From Saprospira grandis (GTDB lineage Bacteria; Bacteroidota; Bacteroidia; Chitinophagales; Saprospiraceae): 64,000 bases of DNA. The position numbers and the translations under genes are program-made. Numbering within the stretch: the stretch's first letter is position 1; each line of letters starts with the position of its first letter. The stretch lies in contig NZ_CP110854.1 in the NCBI RefSeq assembly GCF_027594745.1, forward strand, positions 1,902,501 through 1,966,500, written 5' to 3'. Below the pieces are notes generated by a model, which was given only the letters and a program-made list of their open reading frames with translations, ran no database searches and was not told the DNA's origin. Of this stretch, positions 1 to 8,750 are shown one piece after another.

Positions 1-37
1 CGATGTCAATTTTTGAGCTTCTCTGCCGAAGCGGTTG

Positions 38-68
38 CAAAGATACAAAGAATATTTTTACAACCAAA
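38..68 (-). promoter_or_regulatory. Bacteroidota-type promoter for a gene off the left edge
   Basis: On the minus strand, TATCTTTG (38-45) fits the -7 consensus TAnnTTTG and a TTTG (65-68) lies 19 bp upstream as the -33 box. It points to the left, so the gene served lies before position 1. No coding sequence is visible here. Confidence 0.55.
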
Positions 69-85
69 TTTTGAGAGAAAAAAAT

Positions 86-111
86 TACTAGGATTTTTTG
101 AAGTCCTAGTA
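86..111 (-). terminator. intrinsic terminator, minus strand
   Basis: An 8-bp stem TACTAGGA/TCCTAGTA is followed on the minus strand by a run of seven T. It would end minus-strand transcripts just upstream of the promoter at 38-68. The rest of 1-300 shows no convincing gene. Confidence 0.5.
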
Positions 112-320
112 GTTCGCAAGCTCAATGTTCGCCACACTTTCTGTAGCGCTGTGCTACAAAGGTAGGACAAGATTGTGGTTTGACCAAATGTTTTTTGAGG
201 ATTTAGGGAACTTTTTTGAGGGTTGGACGCTAAGGGGTTGATTTGCTGGAGCTAAGGAGGAAATCTTTTTTGAGGACTGTCTTGCCTAATGATGAATAGT
301 TATTATATCATAGTGCAAAA

Positions 321-353
321 GCCTCCTACTATTATAGTATAGTAGGAGGCTTT
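321..353. terminator. bidirectional hairpin terminator
   Basis: GCCTCCTACTAT pairs with ATAGTAGGAGGC around a short AT loop, flanked by A-run and T-run, so it can work on either strand. Between it and 540 lies a GC-rich stretch with small palindromes (for example AGCCCGAAGGGCT) and no credible gene. Confidence 0.55.
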
Positions 354-539
354 CCGCTCTTTGCTGCCCAAAGGGCAGCTATATATTATATGGTGAAGCC
401 CGAAGGGCTGAACGCTTTGCTGGGCGCTTTGGCCCCCAAGGCCAAAGGAGCACAGCCCCCAGGCGGAGGCAGCGAAGGGAAAAACCAAAACTGAAATGGA
501 ATATTTTGAGGGCCTATATTATATAGAGTAGAAAATGGC

Positions 540-893
540 TGTGGCCGCCGCCTACCGCCGGCCGGGTCAATAAGCTGCGGCCGAAGGCCGCAGCGCTTAG
601 CGAAGCTTGTAGCCGCGTAGCGGCTTCTAGCTGAGCGGCGGCCTAGCGATGTGCAGCAGTGGCCGAAGGCCAGACCAAGGAGCAAAGCGATGAAGGGCCG
701 AGCGAGCAGCGAGCTGCGAAACGTAGCGCCGACGAGCGAAGCGAGGCGGAGGCCCCTAAACAGCAGCGAGCTGCGACAACAAGGACTTTAGTCCGTCTTC
801 GACGACCAAAGGGAGTAAACGTAGCGCCTGCCAAAGGCAGACAACAAGGCTGCAAGCCGCAGTTCGACGACTAAAAGGAGTAACGCCCCTAAA
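540..893 (+). repeat. dispersed intergenic element, type 1 (copy A)
   Basis: Contains the fixed module GGCCTAGCGATGTGCAGCAG, the helix TGGCC-gaa-GGCCA, the linker CAGACC, a GGGCCGAGC block and the closing pole GAGGCCCC. Two further palindrome modules follow, including the TTCGACGAC module. The last bases run into the TAG stop (889-891) of the following minus-strand gene. Short reading frames inside are translations of the repeat, not genes. Confidence 0.8.
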
Positions 894-1845
894 CCACCTC
901 TTTATCCAATTGCAAAAGCTCCTCATCAGCTTCTAGCATCTTCTGATTGGCTGTTTTGAAACATTGGTTTACTAAATAGACACCTATAATAGTCAAAAAC
1001 ATACCAAGCCATGTAAGCCAGGTCAGGCGCTCCCCTAAAACAAGAGCGCCTGCAATCACAGCAACAATAGGGTTGATATAAGCACTTAAGGCAGCTTGAG
1101 TGGGGGGTAAATGTTCCACTACATATATATAGGCAGAATAAGCGACAAAAGAGCCAAAAACCACCAAATACAAAATAGAGCCCCAAAACTGCATACTCAG
1201 CTGGCCAAAAACGAGTTGGTCCCAACTAAAAAAAGAACAAATAAGGGCTGTAAAAAGGCCGCCAGAGAACATTTGCAAACCTGCCCCCATCAATAAAGAA
1301 GTATCTGGCTTCCATTTGGCAGCCAAAACGGAGCCCAAAGACCAAAACAAAGTAGCTCCAAACATAATCAATAGCCCCAAGGCAAAATTGGGACTTTGTT
1401 CAAAACTATCTAGGTAATTAGAGAACACCCCTAAAATACCGACTAGTCCTAAGGCCATTCCCCCTATTAACTTAGGCGACCAGGGCAATGGTCGAATCAT
1501 AAAGTGGCTAAAGATTGCAATAAAAATAGGTCCACTAGCCGAAACTACCGAAGCAAAACCACTTTCTACATATTGCAAGGCCCAAGTCATCAGGGCATTG
1601 CCGGCGCCTAAAAGCATCAGACCAATAATAATAGTTTGGAGTAGGGCCTTTCCTCTAGGGAAGCGGGCACCTCTGATCCACATAAAAGCAATTAGTGAAC
1701 TACCAGCAATACACTGTCGAACAGAGGAGAGAAATAAACCATGGGCCTCCTCCACGCCTATGCGGGTAGCTAAATAAGTAGTACCCCAAAAAAAGCTCAC
1801 CAAAGCCAAAGCAATAAAGGCCTTGCGAGAATCTGCTTTTGTCAT
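889..1845 (-). CDS. EamA/DMT-family transporter
   Basis: A 318-residue integral membrane protein made almost wholly of hydrophobic segments, about ten, arranged as two EamA repeats (roughly residues 10-145 and 155-295). The first helix carries the FFWGTTYLATRIG motif typical of RhaT/YdcZ-like drug/metabolite transporters; a conserved PI segment (GPIFIAIFSHF) follows in the first repeat. The family moves small metabolites across the inner membrane, usually exporting amino acids or related compounds; the substrate cannot be told from sequence. The C-terminal 30 residues are charged and cytoplasmic-looking. It starts at ATG 1845 and stands alone, divergent from the PPIase/SurA pair. Its TAG stop is embedded in the pole of repeat copy A. 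Confidence 0.9.
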   Translation of the reverse strand: MTKADSRKAFIALALVSFFWGTTYLATRIGVEEAHGLFLSSVRQCIAGSSLIAFMWIRGARFPRGKALLQTIIIGLMLLGAGNALMTWALQYVESGFASVVSASGPIFIAIFSHFMIRPLPWSPKLIGGMALGLVGILGVFSNYLDSFEQSPNFALGLLIMFGATLFWSLGSVLAAKWKPDTSLLMGAGLQMFSGGLFTALICSFFSWDQLVFGQLSMQFWGSILYLVVFGSFVAYSAYIYVVEHLPPTQAALSAYINPIVAVIAGALVLGERLTWLTWLGMFLTIIGVYLVNQCFKTANQKMLEADEELLQLDKEVV

Positions 1846-1973
1846 CGCTATTTTTTCCGCAAAGAACGGCTTTTTTAGGCAGCTTTGTTTCTCTGCTCCA
1901 AGCTTTTCCTTTTCAATCAGGCTAAAAACTGTAGGCTAAAAGGAGCCGAAACCAAATTGGCAGGAAAACTTCT

Positions 1974-1981
1974 TATCTTTG
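1974..1981 (+). promoter_or_regulatory. -7 element of the PPIase-surA pair
   Basis: TATCTTTG matches TAnnTTTG and lies 40 nt before ATG 2021. No well-spaced TTTG is seen upstream, so only the -7 box is supported. Confidence 0.5.
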
Positions 1982-2020
1982 CCCCTTGATTTTATACCAC
2001 CTTCTTTAGCAATTGATTCT

Positions 2021-2878
2021 ATGAGCTACTACCGCCACCTTATTGCCCTCCTTTTCTTGGGAGTCTTGCAAGCCTGTAACAATGGCCCAGAGGCCCCAAC
2101 TGAAGAAAACCCTTTGGCCAGAGTGTACGACAACTATCTCTACGCCTCTGCACTAGATGGTATTGGCAAGGGGCTGTCACCAAAAGATAGTGCCCAACAA
2201 GCCGAACTCTACATTGACAAATGGATTATGGACCAAATGCTACTTGGCGTGGCCCAAAAACAACTCCCCAACAAAGAAGCGCAACGCATCAACCGATTAA
2301 CAGAAAGCTACAAAGCCTCTCTAACCATTGCCTACTTTGAACAAGAACTCATCAATAGAGAACTAGACACCCTGGTCACGCCCGTTCAATTGGCCCAATA
2401 CTATAATGCCAACAAAGAACAATACATTGCCGGAGAAAGCTGGCTACGCTGCCACTTTATTCGTGTCCCCAGAAAACTAGAAGGCGTAGATAAACTCCGC
2501 AACTGGTTCAAATCAGATAAAAAAAGCGATGAGGAAAAAGTAAAACAGTTCTGCCTCTCCAATGAAAGCCAAATGGTCTTTGCCCTAGAAAAAGACCGCT
2601 GGGTAAAATATAAAAGAGTCGCCGACCGACTACCCGATAACCGCCTGCCCTCTAGCTACCTTGAAAAAGGCCGGGTATTTGACCGCAGCGATAGCAAATA
2701 TGTCTACCTCTGTAAGGTCTTTGAATATAAAGACAAAAATGAACCCGCCCCCCTCTCTGAAGTACAAGACGAAATTTCTAGAATTATTCTTCACCAAAGA
2801 CGTCAACTCATCCTGGACCAAGTCCGAAAAGAAGCCAGAGCCAAAGCCAAAGAAGGCAATGTCTTTGAACGCTTCTAA
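2021..2878 (+). CDS. periplasmic PPIase-like lipoprotein upstream of surA
   Basis: A 285-residue lipoprotein: a short signal peptide ends at the lipobox LQAC (Cys about residue 19), so it should be lipid-anchored in the periplasm or outer membrane. The body is helical and resembles the SurA/PpiC N-terminal chaperone region (tolerates VTPVQLAQYYNANKEQYIA, the usual entry to a parvulin-type domain), but the C-terminal part is a poor match to a canonical parvulin, so isomerase activity is uncertain. ATG 2021 is chosen because it gives the signal peptide; an upstream TTG at 1979 overlaps the -7 promoter. The gene ends 81 bp before surA, suggesting an operon for outer-membrane protein folding. Confidence 0.75.
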   Translation: MSYYRHLIALLFLGVLQACNNGPEAPTEENPLARVYDNYLYASALDGIGKGLSPKDSAQQAELYIDKWIMDQMLLGVAQKQLPNKEAQRINRLTESYKASLTIAYFEQELINRELDTLVTPVQLAQYYNANKEQYIAGESWLRCHFIRVPRKLEGVDKLRNWFKSDKKSDEEKVKQFCLSNESQMVFALEKDRWVKYKRVADRLPDNRLPSSYLEKGRVFDRSDSKYVYLCKVFEYKDKNEPAPLSEVQDEISRIILHQRRQLILDQVRKEARAKAKEGNVFERF

Positions 2879-2959
2879 ACCCATCCTTCTTTTCAATTCT
2901 TGCGTTGCAAGGCAATGAACAATCTGTTTACCCCTAAATGCTAATGATTACTAACTATT

Positions 2960-4342
2960 ATGATGTATAGACTCCTTTTCGCTTGCCTGCTACTAAGTAG
3001 TGGCCTATTTGCCCAACAGCAAATTGACCGAGTAGTCGCCCTCGTAGGCAATGAACCCATTCTCGTTTCCGATATAGAAGCACAATACCGCCTGCTCCTA
3101 TCTAGAACCAAAGAAGCACCACCAGAAAACGCCCGAGCCGTTATTCTAGACCAACTGCTTACCAATGCCGTGGTCCTCGCTGAAGCCGAACGCGATAGCT
3201 TTACCGTCTCTGCCGTCGAAATTGAAGGCCAACTAGATTCCCGAATCTCCGAAATCCTTCGATATATGAATAATGACCCCGAACAGTTTAAAGCTTATTA
3301 CGGCAAAACTCCAGAAGAGGTCAAAAATGATATGCGCGAAAGTATGCGCAAACAAATGGTCGTCCAACGTATGTCGGCCAATATTATGCAATCCGTTACC
3401 GTTACCCCCAAAGAAGTGCAAACCTTCTTCAGTAAAATCCCAGAAGATAGCCTGCCCTACTTTAACTCAACTGTCGAACTCGCCCAAATCGTTATCAAAC
3501 CCAAAGTGAACGATAAGGAAGATGAACGCGCCCGCCAAGAAGCAGAACGCATCCGCCAAGAAATTCTTGATGGTGCAGACTTTGCCGAATTGGCCAAACA
3601 ATACTCTCAAGACCCCGGATCTGGCGCCCGCGGCGGAGACCTCGGCATCACCAACCGAGGTAGCTTTGTCCCCGAATTTGAAGCCGCTGCCTACCAACTC
3701 GACGAAAACGAAGTCTCCGAACTCGTCAAATCTCAATATGGCTACCATATTATCCAACTACTCGAACGCCTCGGTAATAATATCCATACCCGACATATCC
3801 TCATTAAAGCAGAACTAACCCCCGCCGATGAAGAACGAGCAAAAAATGAAGCCGATAGTATCCGCTCTCTGATCTTACTCGATTCCTTTACCTTCGATCA
3901 GGCCGTCCAACGCTTCTCAGAAGATGAGTTTAGCAAAACCAGAAACGGCGCTATGATGAACCCCCAAACAGGCGAACCCTACTGGGAACTTGGCGACCTT
4001 AGCCCCGAAGTCTATTTCGCTATCGAAAAACTCAAAAAAGGTGAAATCTCTGAAGCTATCGAGTATAGTACCCCCTTCGGAGAAAAAGAATATACCCTCA
4101 TCAAAATTAGAAACCGAACAATCCCCCATGTCGCTAATCTCCAAGATGATTATAGCCGCATCCAAATGGCCGCTAAGGAGGAGAAAAAATCTCGCTATAT
4201 CCAAGAATGGGTCGCCAAGAAAATTGATGACCATTATGTCGAGTTTAAGTTCCAATCTCTAGGTAGTTATGCCGACTTCTTTATCAAAAAAAATGGACAA
4301 GCCAAAAATCCACAACTACAACGCTGGATGATGGAACCCTAA
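2960..4342 (+). CDS. surA: SurA-type periplasmic chaperone/peptidyl-prolyl isomerase
   Basis: A 460-residue secreted protein with an 18-residue signal peptide (cleavage near LFAQQQ). Next comes the SurA N-terminal chaperone domain (RVVALVGNEPILVSDIEAQ) and two parvulin domains. The first, near residues 165-275, has the conserved FAELAKQYSQDPGSGARGG and QYGYHIIQLLER segments; the second, near 280-385, has HTRHILIK and FSEDEFSKTRNG, and is more degenerate at its catalytic end. SurA escorts unfolded outer-membrane beta-barrel proteins across the periplasm. The N-terminal two methionines (2960, 2963) are both possible starts. A strong terminator follows. Gene order with the preceding lipoprotein is typical for Bacteroidota, where paralogous PpiC/SurA proteins cluster. 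Confidence 0.9.
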   Translation: MMYRLLFACLLLSSGLFAQQQIDRVVALVGNEPILVSDIEAQYRLLLSRTKEAPPENARAVILDQLLTNAVVLAEAERDSFTVSAVEIEGQLDSRISEILRYMNNDPEQFKAYYGKTPEEVKNDMRESMRKQMVVQRMSANIMQSVTVTPKEVQTFFSKIPEDSLPYFNSTVELAQIVIKPKVNDKEDERARQEAERIRQEILDGADFAELAKQYSQDPGSGARGGDLGITNRGSFVPEFEAAAYQLDENEVSELVKSQYGYHIIQLLERLGNNIHTRHILIKAELTPADEERAKNEADSIRSLILLDSFTFDQAVQRFSEDEFSKTRNGAMMNPQTGEPYWELGDLSPEVYFAIEKLKKGEISEAIEYSTPFGEKEYTLIKIRNRTIPHVANLQDDYSRIQMAAKEEKKSRYIQEWVAKKIDDHYVEFKFQSLGSYADFFIKKNGQAKNPQLQRWMMEP

Positions 4343-4365
4343 TCCAAAAGTAAACCCAAACACCC

Positions 4366-4403
4366 AATATCCGTCTACAGATGCTGTAGACGGATATTTT
4401 TTT
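4366..4403 (+). terminator. terminator of surA
   Basis: Stem AATATCCGTCTACA / TGTAGACGGATATT followed by a T-run, starting 23 nt after the surA stop. Confidence 0.85.
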
Positions 4404-4470
4404 AGCCCTTTGCCTATTCCCCCCTTTTTCACTAATTTAGCCCACCCAAAAAAAGACAGAATTATCTTTT

Positions 4471-4502
4471 TTTGGGGCTTTTGTAGATTTAGTCTAAATT
4501 TG
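4471..4502 (+). promoter_or_regulatory. feoAB promoter
   Basis: TTTG (4471-4474), 20-bp spacer, TAAATTTG (4495-4502, fits TAnnTTTG). The ATG of feoA is 28 nt beyond the -7 box. Confidence 0.65.
4487..4499. promoter_or_regulatory. candidate metal-repressor operator overlapping the feo promoter
   Basis: A perfect 13-bp inverted repeat, ATTTAG-T-CTAAAT, overlaps the -7 element of feoAB. Placement over the promoter and the TTTAG/CTAAA half-sites suggest a DtxR/IdeR-like iron repressor. The regulator itself is not in this window; this is inference. Confidence 0.5.
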
Positions 4503-4529
4503 CAAGACCACACACACAATACTATATAT

Positions 4530-4772
4530 ATGTCTGAAAATTCTTCCATCCGCCGACTCTGGGAAGCCAAAAAAGGAGAACAACTTACCTTCCTCCATAC
4601 AGACTCCCCTTTGCTCAGCCTAAAACTTATGGAGATGGGCCTCTTTCCCGCCGCTAAGTTCCGCCTGCTCAAAAGAGCCCCCCTAGCCGGCCCCCTCCTC
4701 CTCGAACTTGCCGATAATTTGCAACAATTGGCCATCGGGCCAGCAGAAGCCAAAGAAATATGGATACAGTAG
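4530..4772 (+). CDS. feoA: FeoA ferrous-iron transport accessory protein
   Basis: An 80-residue cytoplasmic SH3-like protein. The FeoA core is recognisable: LMEMGLFPAAKFRLLKRAPL followed by the hydrophobic LLLELADNLQQLAIGPAEA segment. FeoA binds and modulates the FeoB transporter. ATG 4530 is preferred over an upstream in-frame start at 4410, because the longer form would read through the promoter and surA terminator region. The end overlaps the start of feoB by 13 bp, so the two are translationally coupled. Expression is probably iron-controlled through the palindrome over its promoter. Confidence 0.9.
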   Translation: MSENSSIRRLWEAKKGEQLTFLHTDSPLLSLKLMEMGLFPAAKFRLLKRAPLAGPLLLELADNLQQLAIGPAEAKEIWIQ

Positions 4773-6706
4773 CCAATAAACATCTAAATATCGCCCTGCT
4801 TGGGCCCCCTAATGTGGGCAAAACCTCTCTCTTTAACCAACTCACTGGCCTCCAACAAAAGGTCGGTAACTTTCCTGGCGTTACCGTAGAGAAAAAAGTA
4901 GGCAAAATTCAATTGCAGGAGCTCAACGGCCAACTGACCGACCTGCCCGGACTTTATAGCCTCTTCGCTAAATCTCCAGATGAAGAAGTGGTGATCAAAG
5001 CATTGGAAGAGGAAAGCTTTGACGCTCTGCTCTTGGTCCTCGATGCTAGCCACCTCGAAAGAAGCTTACTCCTGGCCCAACAAGCCCTAGCTATGGGCAT
5101 CCCCGTTCTGCCCCTACTCAATATGCTCGACCAAGCAGAGGGCCAAGGGTTCCAGTTTGATACTCAAGAACTCCTCCCCCTCCTCGGCCAAGAACCTCTC
5201 CGTATCAATGCCCGCCAAGGACTTGGCCTCGACCAAATCCCCAAGGCCATTGATCAACTCCTCTCCCAAGAGGCTCCTTCTGCTAATGCAGAATTTTTAG
5301 CCCTGATGAAGTCAAATGATGCTGCCGCTCAGCTGAAGGATAGCCAAAAACGACTCGAGCAAATTCGCCCACAACTTAAAAAGGCCCGAAAAAAAACCAG
5401 CACTAAACGCAGTTGGTCCCATTTCTTAGACCAATGGACCAGCCACCCTATCGCTGGCTATCTCATTTACCTTACGGTCCTCTTTGGCATTTTTCAACTG
5501 ATTTTTAGCCTGGCCGATTGGCCTATGGGCCTGATCGATGAAGGTACAGGCGCCCTAGCTAGCTTTATCGCAGAACTCCTCCCCCCTGGCCCAATCAATG
5601 AATTGATTACAGAGGGGATTATCCCCGGCATCGGCGGGGTCGTGATTTTTGTCCCCCAAATTGCTATCCTCTTTTTTGCCCTCTCCATCCTCGAGGAAAG
5701 CGGCTATATCTCTAGGGTGGTCTTCCTCATGGATAAACCCATGCGCTTTTTTGGCCTGAGCGGACAAAGTGTGCTCCCCCTCCTTTCTGGAGCCGCCTGC
5801 GCTATTCCCGCCGTGATGGCCGCCCGAAATATTAGCAGCTGGAGAGAACGCATGGCCACCATTTTTGTCAGTCCCATGATTAGCTGCGCCGCCCGCCTGC
5901 CTGTTTATGTCATCCTAATCGCTCTGGTGATTCCCGATGGCAGTAGTTGGGGCTTTGGCTGGAAAGGTCTCGCCATGCTGGGCCTTTATCTCCTTGGCGT
6001 GCTTGGCGCTCTGCTCACGGGCCTTGCGCTCCGCTTTATTCTCCCCAAAAAGGACCAAAACCCTTTTGTGATTGATCTTCCTAGCTATAAATGGCCCCGC
6101 TGGCAAAATGTCTTTCTCACGGCCTACCAAAAATCAAAGTCTTTTGTCCTAGAAGCCGGTAAAGTCATTCTGGCCCTCTCCATTTTGCTCTGGATTCTGG
6201 GTAGCTATGGCCCCAGCGAAGCCATGCAGGCCGCCGAAGAACGCGCCCAGCAAATGAGCCAAAATGATAGCGAATTGGCCCAAAATATGGCCGCCGAAAA
6301 ATTATCCGCTAGCTATCTCGGCCATCTCGGCCACGCCATTGAGCCCGCTATTCGCCCGCTCGGCTACGACTGGAAAATTGGCATCGGTTTGCTGGCCTCT
6401 TTTGCCGCCCGCGAGGTTTTTGTCGGCACTATGGGTACTATATATAGTATGGGTAGCGAACCCGAAGAAAATACCCTGATCGAAAGGATGCGTGCCGAAC
6501 GATTTGAAGATAGCCAAAAAGCAGTTTATAGCCTGCCCACAGGCATTTCTCTGCTGGTTTTCTACGTTTTTGCTATGCAATGTATGAGCACCCTAGCCGT
6601 GGTCTACAAAGAAACTCGCTCCTGGAAATGGCCGCTGCTGCAATTAGTTTATATGACAGGACTTGCTTATTTACTAGCCTTTTTAAGCTATCAATTACTT
6701 AGTTAA
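4760..6706 (+). CDS. feoB: FeoB ferrous-iron transporter
   Basis: A 648-residue inner-membrane Fe(II) permease. The N-terminal G domain shows G1 GPPNVGKTS (residues 15-23), G3 DLPG and G4 NMLD. A spacer helix region (LKKARKKTSTKRS) leads to the membrane domain starting near residue 225, with two gate regions: one around SGQSVLPLLSGAACAIPAVM, the other around SLLVFYVFAMQCMSTLAVVY, both carrying the Cys residues typical of FeoB pores. GLLASFAAREVFVGTMGTIY is the conserved FeoB_C signature. At 648 residues it is shorter than the roughly 700-770 residues usual for the family; the short piece is mainly the linker and C-terminal tail. It overlaps feoA. Repeat copy B starts 9 nt after its stop. Confidence 0.95.
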   Translation: MDTVANKHLNIALLGPPNVGKTSLFNQLTGLQQKVGNFPGVTVEKKVGKIQLQELNGQLTDLPGLYSLFAKSPDEEVVIKALEEESFDALLLVLDASHLERSLLLAQQALAMGIPVLPLLNMLDQAEGQGFQFDTQELLPLLGQEPLRINARQGLGLDQIPKAIDQLLSQEAPSANAEFLALMKSNDAAAQLKDSQKRLEQIRPQLKKARKKTSTKRSWSHFLDQWTSHPIAGYLIYLTVLFGIFQLIFSLADWPMGLIDEGTGALASFIAELLPPGPINELITEGIIPGIGGVVIFVPQIAILFFALSILEESGYISRVVFLMDKPMRFFGLSGQSVLPLLSGAACAIPAVMAARNISSWRERMATIFVSPMISCAARLPVYVILIALVIPDGSSWGFGWKGLAMLGLYLLGVLGALLTGLALRFILPKKDQNPFVIDLPSYKWPRWQNVFLTAYQKSKSFVLEAGKVILALSILLWILGSYGPSEAMQAAEERAQQMSQNDSELAQNMAAEKLSASYLGHLGHAIEPAIRPLGYDWKIGIGLLASFAAREVFVGTMGTIYSMGSEPEENTLIERMRAERFEDSQKAVYSLPTGISLLVFYVFAMQCMSTLAVVYKETRSWKWPLLQLVYMTGLAYLLAFLSYQLLS

Positions 6707-6715
6707 TTTGTTTTT

Positions 6716-6832
6716 GGGGCTGCCCACTCGCTTCGCTCGGGTCGGGCTGTTTCGCAGCTCGCAGGTCTGCTCGGCCCTGCGCCGCCTGCGGCGGCTGGGT
6801 CTGGCGCTTCGCGCCACTGCTGTCCATCCCTC
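6716..6832 (-). repeat. dispersed intergenic element, type 2 (copy B)
   Basis: Read on the minus strand: CCTCAGC module inverse, GATGGACAGCAGTGGC, helix TGGCGC-gaa-GCGCCA, CAGACCCAGC, helix GCCGCC-gca-GGCGGC, GCAGGGCCGAGC, CAGCCCGACC and closing pole GGGCAGCCCC. The pole faces feoB. The distal end joins directly to a 160-bp fold-back insert. Confidence 0.8.
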
Positions 6833-6992
6833 AGCCAGATTTAATCGCGCTGCTTTGGCCATAGTTTGCTATGAATTTTCTGCTAGGCCAGCTATTTTTT
6901 AAGGGCATAGCCTTCGCTATGGCCGAGAAAAATAGGGCCGACTAGCGGGAAATTGCTGCAAACTATAAAAGTGAGTGCGTTTAAATTTGGCT
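6833..6992. mobile_element. 160-bp fold-back (MITE-like) element, copy 1
   Basis: Ends are imperfect terminal inverted repeats AGCCAGATTTAATCGC / AGCCAAATTTAAACGC, and the two halves stay complementary far inwards (shared ATAGTTTGC, AATTT, GCTAG and CTATTTTT blocks), so nearly the whole element folds into one hairpin with its tip near the GCATAGCCTTCGC segment. A copy of equal length lies in opposite orientation at 63566-63725. No transposase is present and no clear target duplication is visible. Confidence 0.7.
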
Positions 6993-7045
6993 ATAGCCGA
7001 GGCGCTGCGCGCCTTTGCGGCGGCTTGGCCGCCTGCTAAACGCAC

Positions 7046-7087
7046 AAAAAAGCGCCTAGTCTCTACACAGAAACTAGGCGCTCTTTT
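7046..7087 (-). terminator. terminator of asnS
   Basis: Stem AGCGCCTAGT / ACTAGGCGCT with a T-run on the minus strand, 17 nt beyond the asnS stop. Between the fold-back element and this site only a short palindromic GC-rich stretch is seen. Confidence 0.85.
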
Positions 7088-7103
7088 TATTATACCCTTA
7101 GCC

Positions 7104-8630
7104 TTAAGGCTTGATTTGTCCATAACGACGCTGGAAAGGCAAGGTCTCTCTAACGTGGTTGAGGCCACAAACCCAACGCACCAAACGCTCTAGGCCCAAA
7201 CCAAAACCTGCATGAGGCACCGAACCAAAACGACGAAGGTCCAAATACCACTCAAAGTCGTCTTGATCTAAGTTGTGCTCGGCAATTTTGCGGACCAATA
7301 CCTCTAGGCTGGTTTCCCGCTCAGAACCTCCCACAATCTCGCCATAACCATCAGGTGCCAAAAGGTCTACCCCCTTCACCAAAGAAGGATCGCCATCTAC
7401 TTCTTTCATATAGAAAGATTTGATTTTGGCTGGCCAGTTATAGACCATCACAGGCGTAGAGAATACTCTGGTCAATACAGTTTCATCCGAGTTACCAAAG
7501 TCTTCGCCATCTTCAAAGTTTTTGGCCGACTCGATCCAGTCTGGAATATGACGCTGTTTTTCTTCCAATTCTTTGGCCTCTCCTCTGAGGGCCAAAATTT
7601 TTCCTTCATTGAATCTACGCGCACCTTTTTTCATACCCGCAGCAATGGCTTTCTCTCTTTCTGCAATCTCCGCCTGGATTTCAGCTAGGCGGGCCGTAGC
7701 TTGGGCCAAATCTTCTTCCTGCAATTTGATGGCATTCTTACCATTGATCTCTAGCTCTCCACGCAAAATTTTCACGGCATCGCTATAGGCTACTCTAGGG
7801 AAGGTTTCGGCCACTACTTTTTCGAGGCTGCTGGTATCTCGGCCCAATACCTCTAGTTCATCTTTACAACGATACAGGACCTCGCCAATGACCGACTTAA
7901 TAAAGCGCTCGATCAAGTTCATATTATCTTCATTGGTATAAAAGGCCATTTCGGGCTCAATCATCCAAAACTCAGATAAGTGGCGGGGTGTATTTGATTT
8001 CTCTGCACGGAAGGTAGGACCAAAAGTATAAATCTTGCCCATGGCCATGGCCATGGCCTCTCCATAAAGCTGGCCCGATTGAGACAAATAGGCGGGTTGG
8101 CCAAAAAAGTCGGTCTCAAAAAGGTCGGTAGTGCCTTCACAGGCGCTGCCCGTGAGCAAAGGCGCATCCATTTGCACAAAATCCTCTGATTGGAAGAAAT
8201 TGTGAATGCTCATAATCAGCTGGTTGCGCAAACGCATAATGGCCCATTGGCGGCGGCTGCGGAGCCAAAGGTGGCGTTTATCGCTCAAAAACTTTACGCC
8301 CATTTCCTCATCAGACTTTGTGATGGGATAGCCTTCTGCATTATGGTAAATCTCGAAGCTGCTCACTTGAAGCTCATAGCCGCCCAAGCTCTTTTCATTG
8401 CGGATGAGCTGGCCAGTAATGGCCAATGAACTTTCTAGGGTGAGCGTTTTGGCCAACTCAAATTGTTCTTCGCCTAGGCTTTCTAGGGCAAAAACGGCTT
8501 GGGTAAAGCCAGAACCATCTCTAAAGTCGGCAAAGCAAGCCGTTTTACTTTTGCGGATTTTGGTCACCCAACCTTTAATGCTGACCTCATGGCCAACTAG
8601 CTGTGCAAAATCCTTGATATATTGTTGCAT
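7104..8630 (-). CDS. asnS: asparaginyl-tRNA synthetase
   Basis: A 508-residue class IIb aminoacyl-tRNA synthetase that charges tRNA-Asn in the cytoplasm. An N-terminal OB-fold anticodon-binding domain (VSIKGWVTKIRKSKTACFAD) is followed by the catalytic core: motif 2 with FGPTFRAEKSNTPRHLSEFW and motif 3 with GFGLGLERLVRWVCGLNHVR. Between the OB/catalytic core segments (roughly residues 290-385) sits a lysine- and glutamate-rich insertion predicted to be coiled coil (ATARLAEIQAEIAEREKAI), making the protein longer than the ~465 residues of E. coli AsnS; similar insertions are known in Bacteroidota enzymes. Start ATG 8630 gives MQQYIKDFAQLVG. It has its own promoter and terminator. Confidence 0.95.
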   Translation of the reverse strand: MQQYIKDFAQLVGHEVSIKGWVTKIRKSKTACFADFRDGSGFTQAVFALESLGEEQFELAKTLTLESSLAITGQLIRNEKSLGGYELQVSSFEIYHNAEGYPITKSDEEMGVKFLSDKRHLWLRSRRQWAIMRLRNQLIMSIHNFFQSEDFVQMDAPLLTGSACEGTTDLFETDFFGQPAYLSQSGQLYGEAMAMAMGKIYTFGPTFRAEKSNTPRHLSEFWMIEPEMAFYTNEDNMNLIERFIKSVIGEVLYRCKDELEVLGRDTSSLEKVVAETFPRVAYSDAVKILRGELEINGKNAIKLQEEDLAQATARLAEIQAEIAEREKAIAAGMKKGARRFNEGKILALRGEAKELEEKQRHIPDWIESAKNFEDGEDFGNSDETVLTRVFSTPVMVYNWPAKIKSFYMKEVDGDPSLVKGVDLLAPDGYGEIVGGSERETSLEVLVRKIAEHNLDQDDFEWYLDLRRFGSVPHAGFGLGLERLVRWVCGLNHVRETLPFQRRYGQIKP

Positions 8631-8688
8631 AAAGTAGATGAATTATCTTAGGAAAGAAAGGCCATTCCGAGCAAGGGAATAGCGCTCA

Positions 8689-8696
8689 CAAAAATA
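8689..8696 (-). promoter_or_regulatory. -7 element of asnS
   Basis: TATTTTTG on the minus strand fits TAnnTTTG and lies 58 nt before the asnS ATG. Confidence 0.45.
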
Positions 8697-8750
8697 TAAT
8701 TTTTAGGGCCATAGCAAAAAGAATGCAGGAAGAACTTTGGCCCATGGCGT

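Noticed and set aside
643..874. Reading frames inside repeat copy A (and similar ones in other copies)
   Set aside because: They are translations of the GC-rich repeat, open on both strands, without a start context or family match.
7390..7740. asnS insertion taken as a foreign domain
   Set aside because: Similar coiled-coil insertions occur in Bacteroidota AsnS; it is in frame with intact motifs on both sides.
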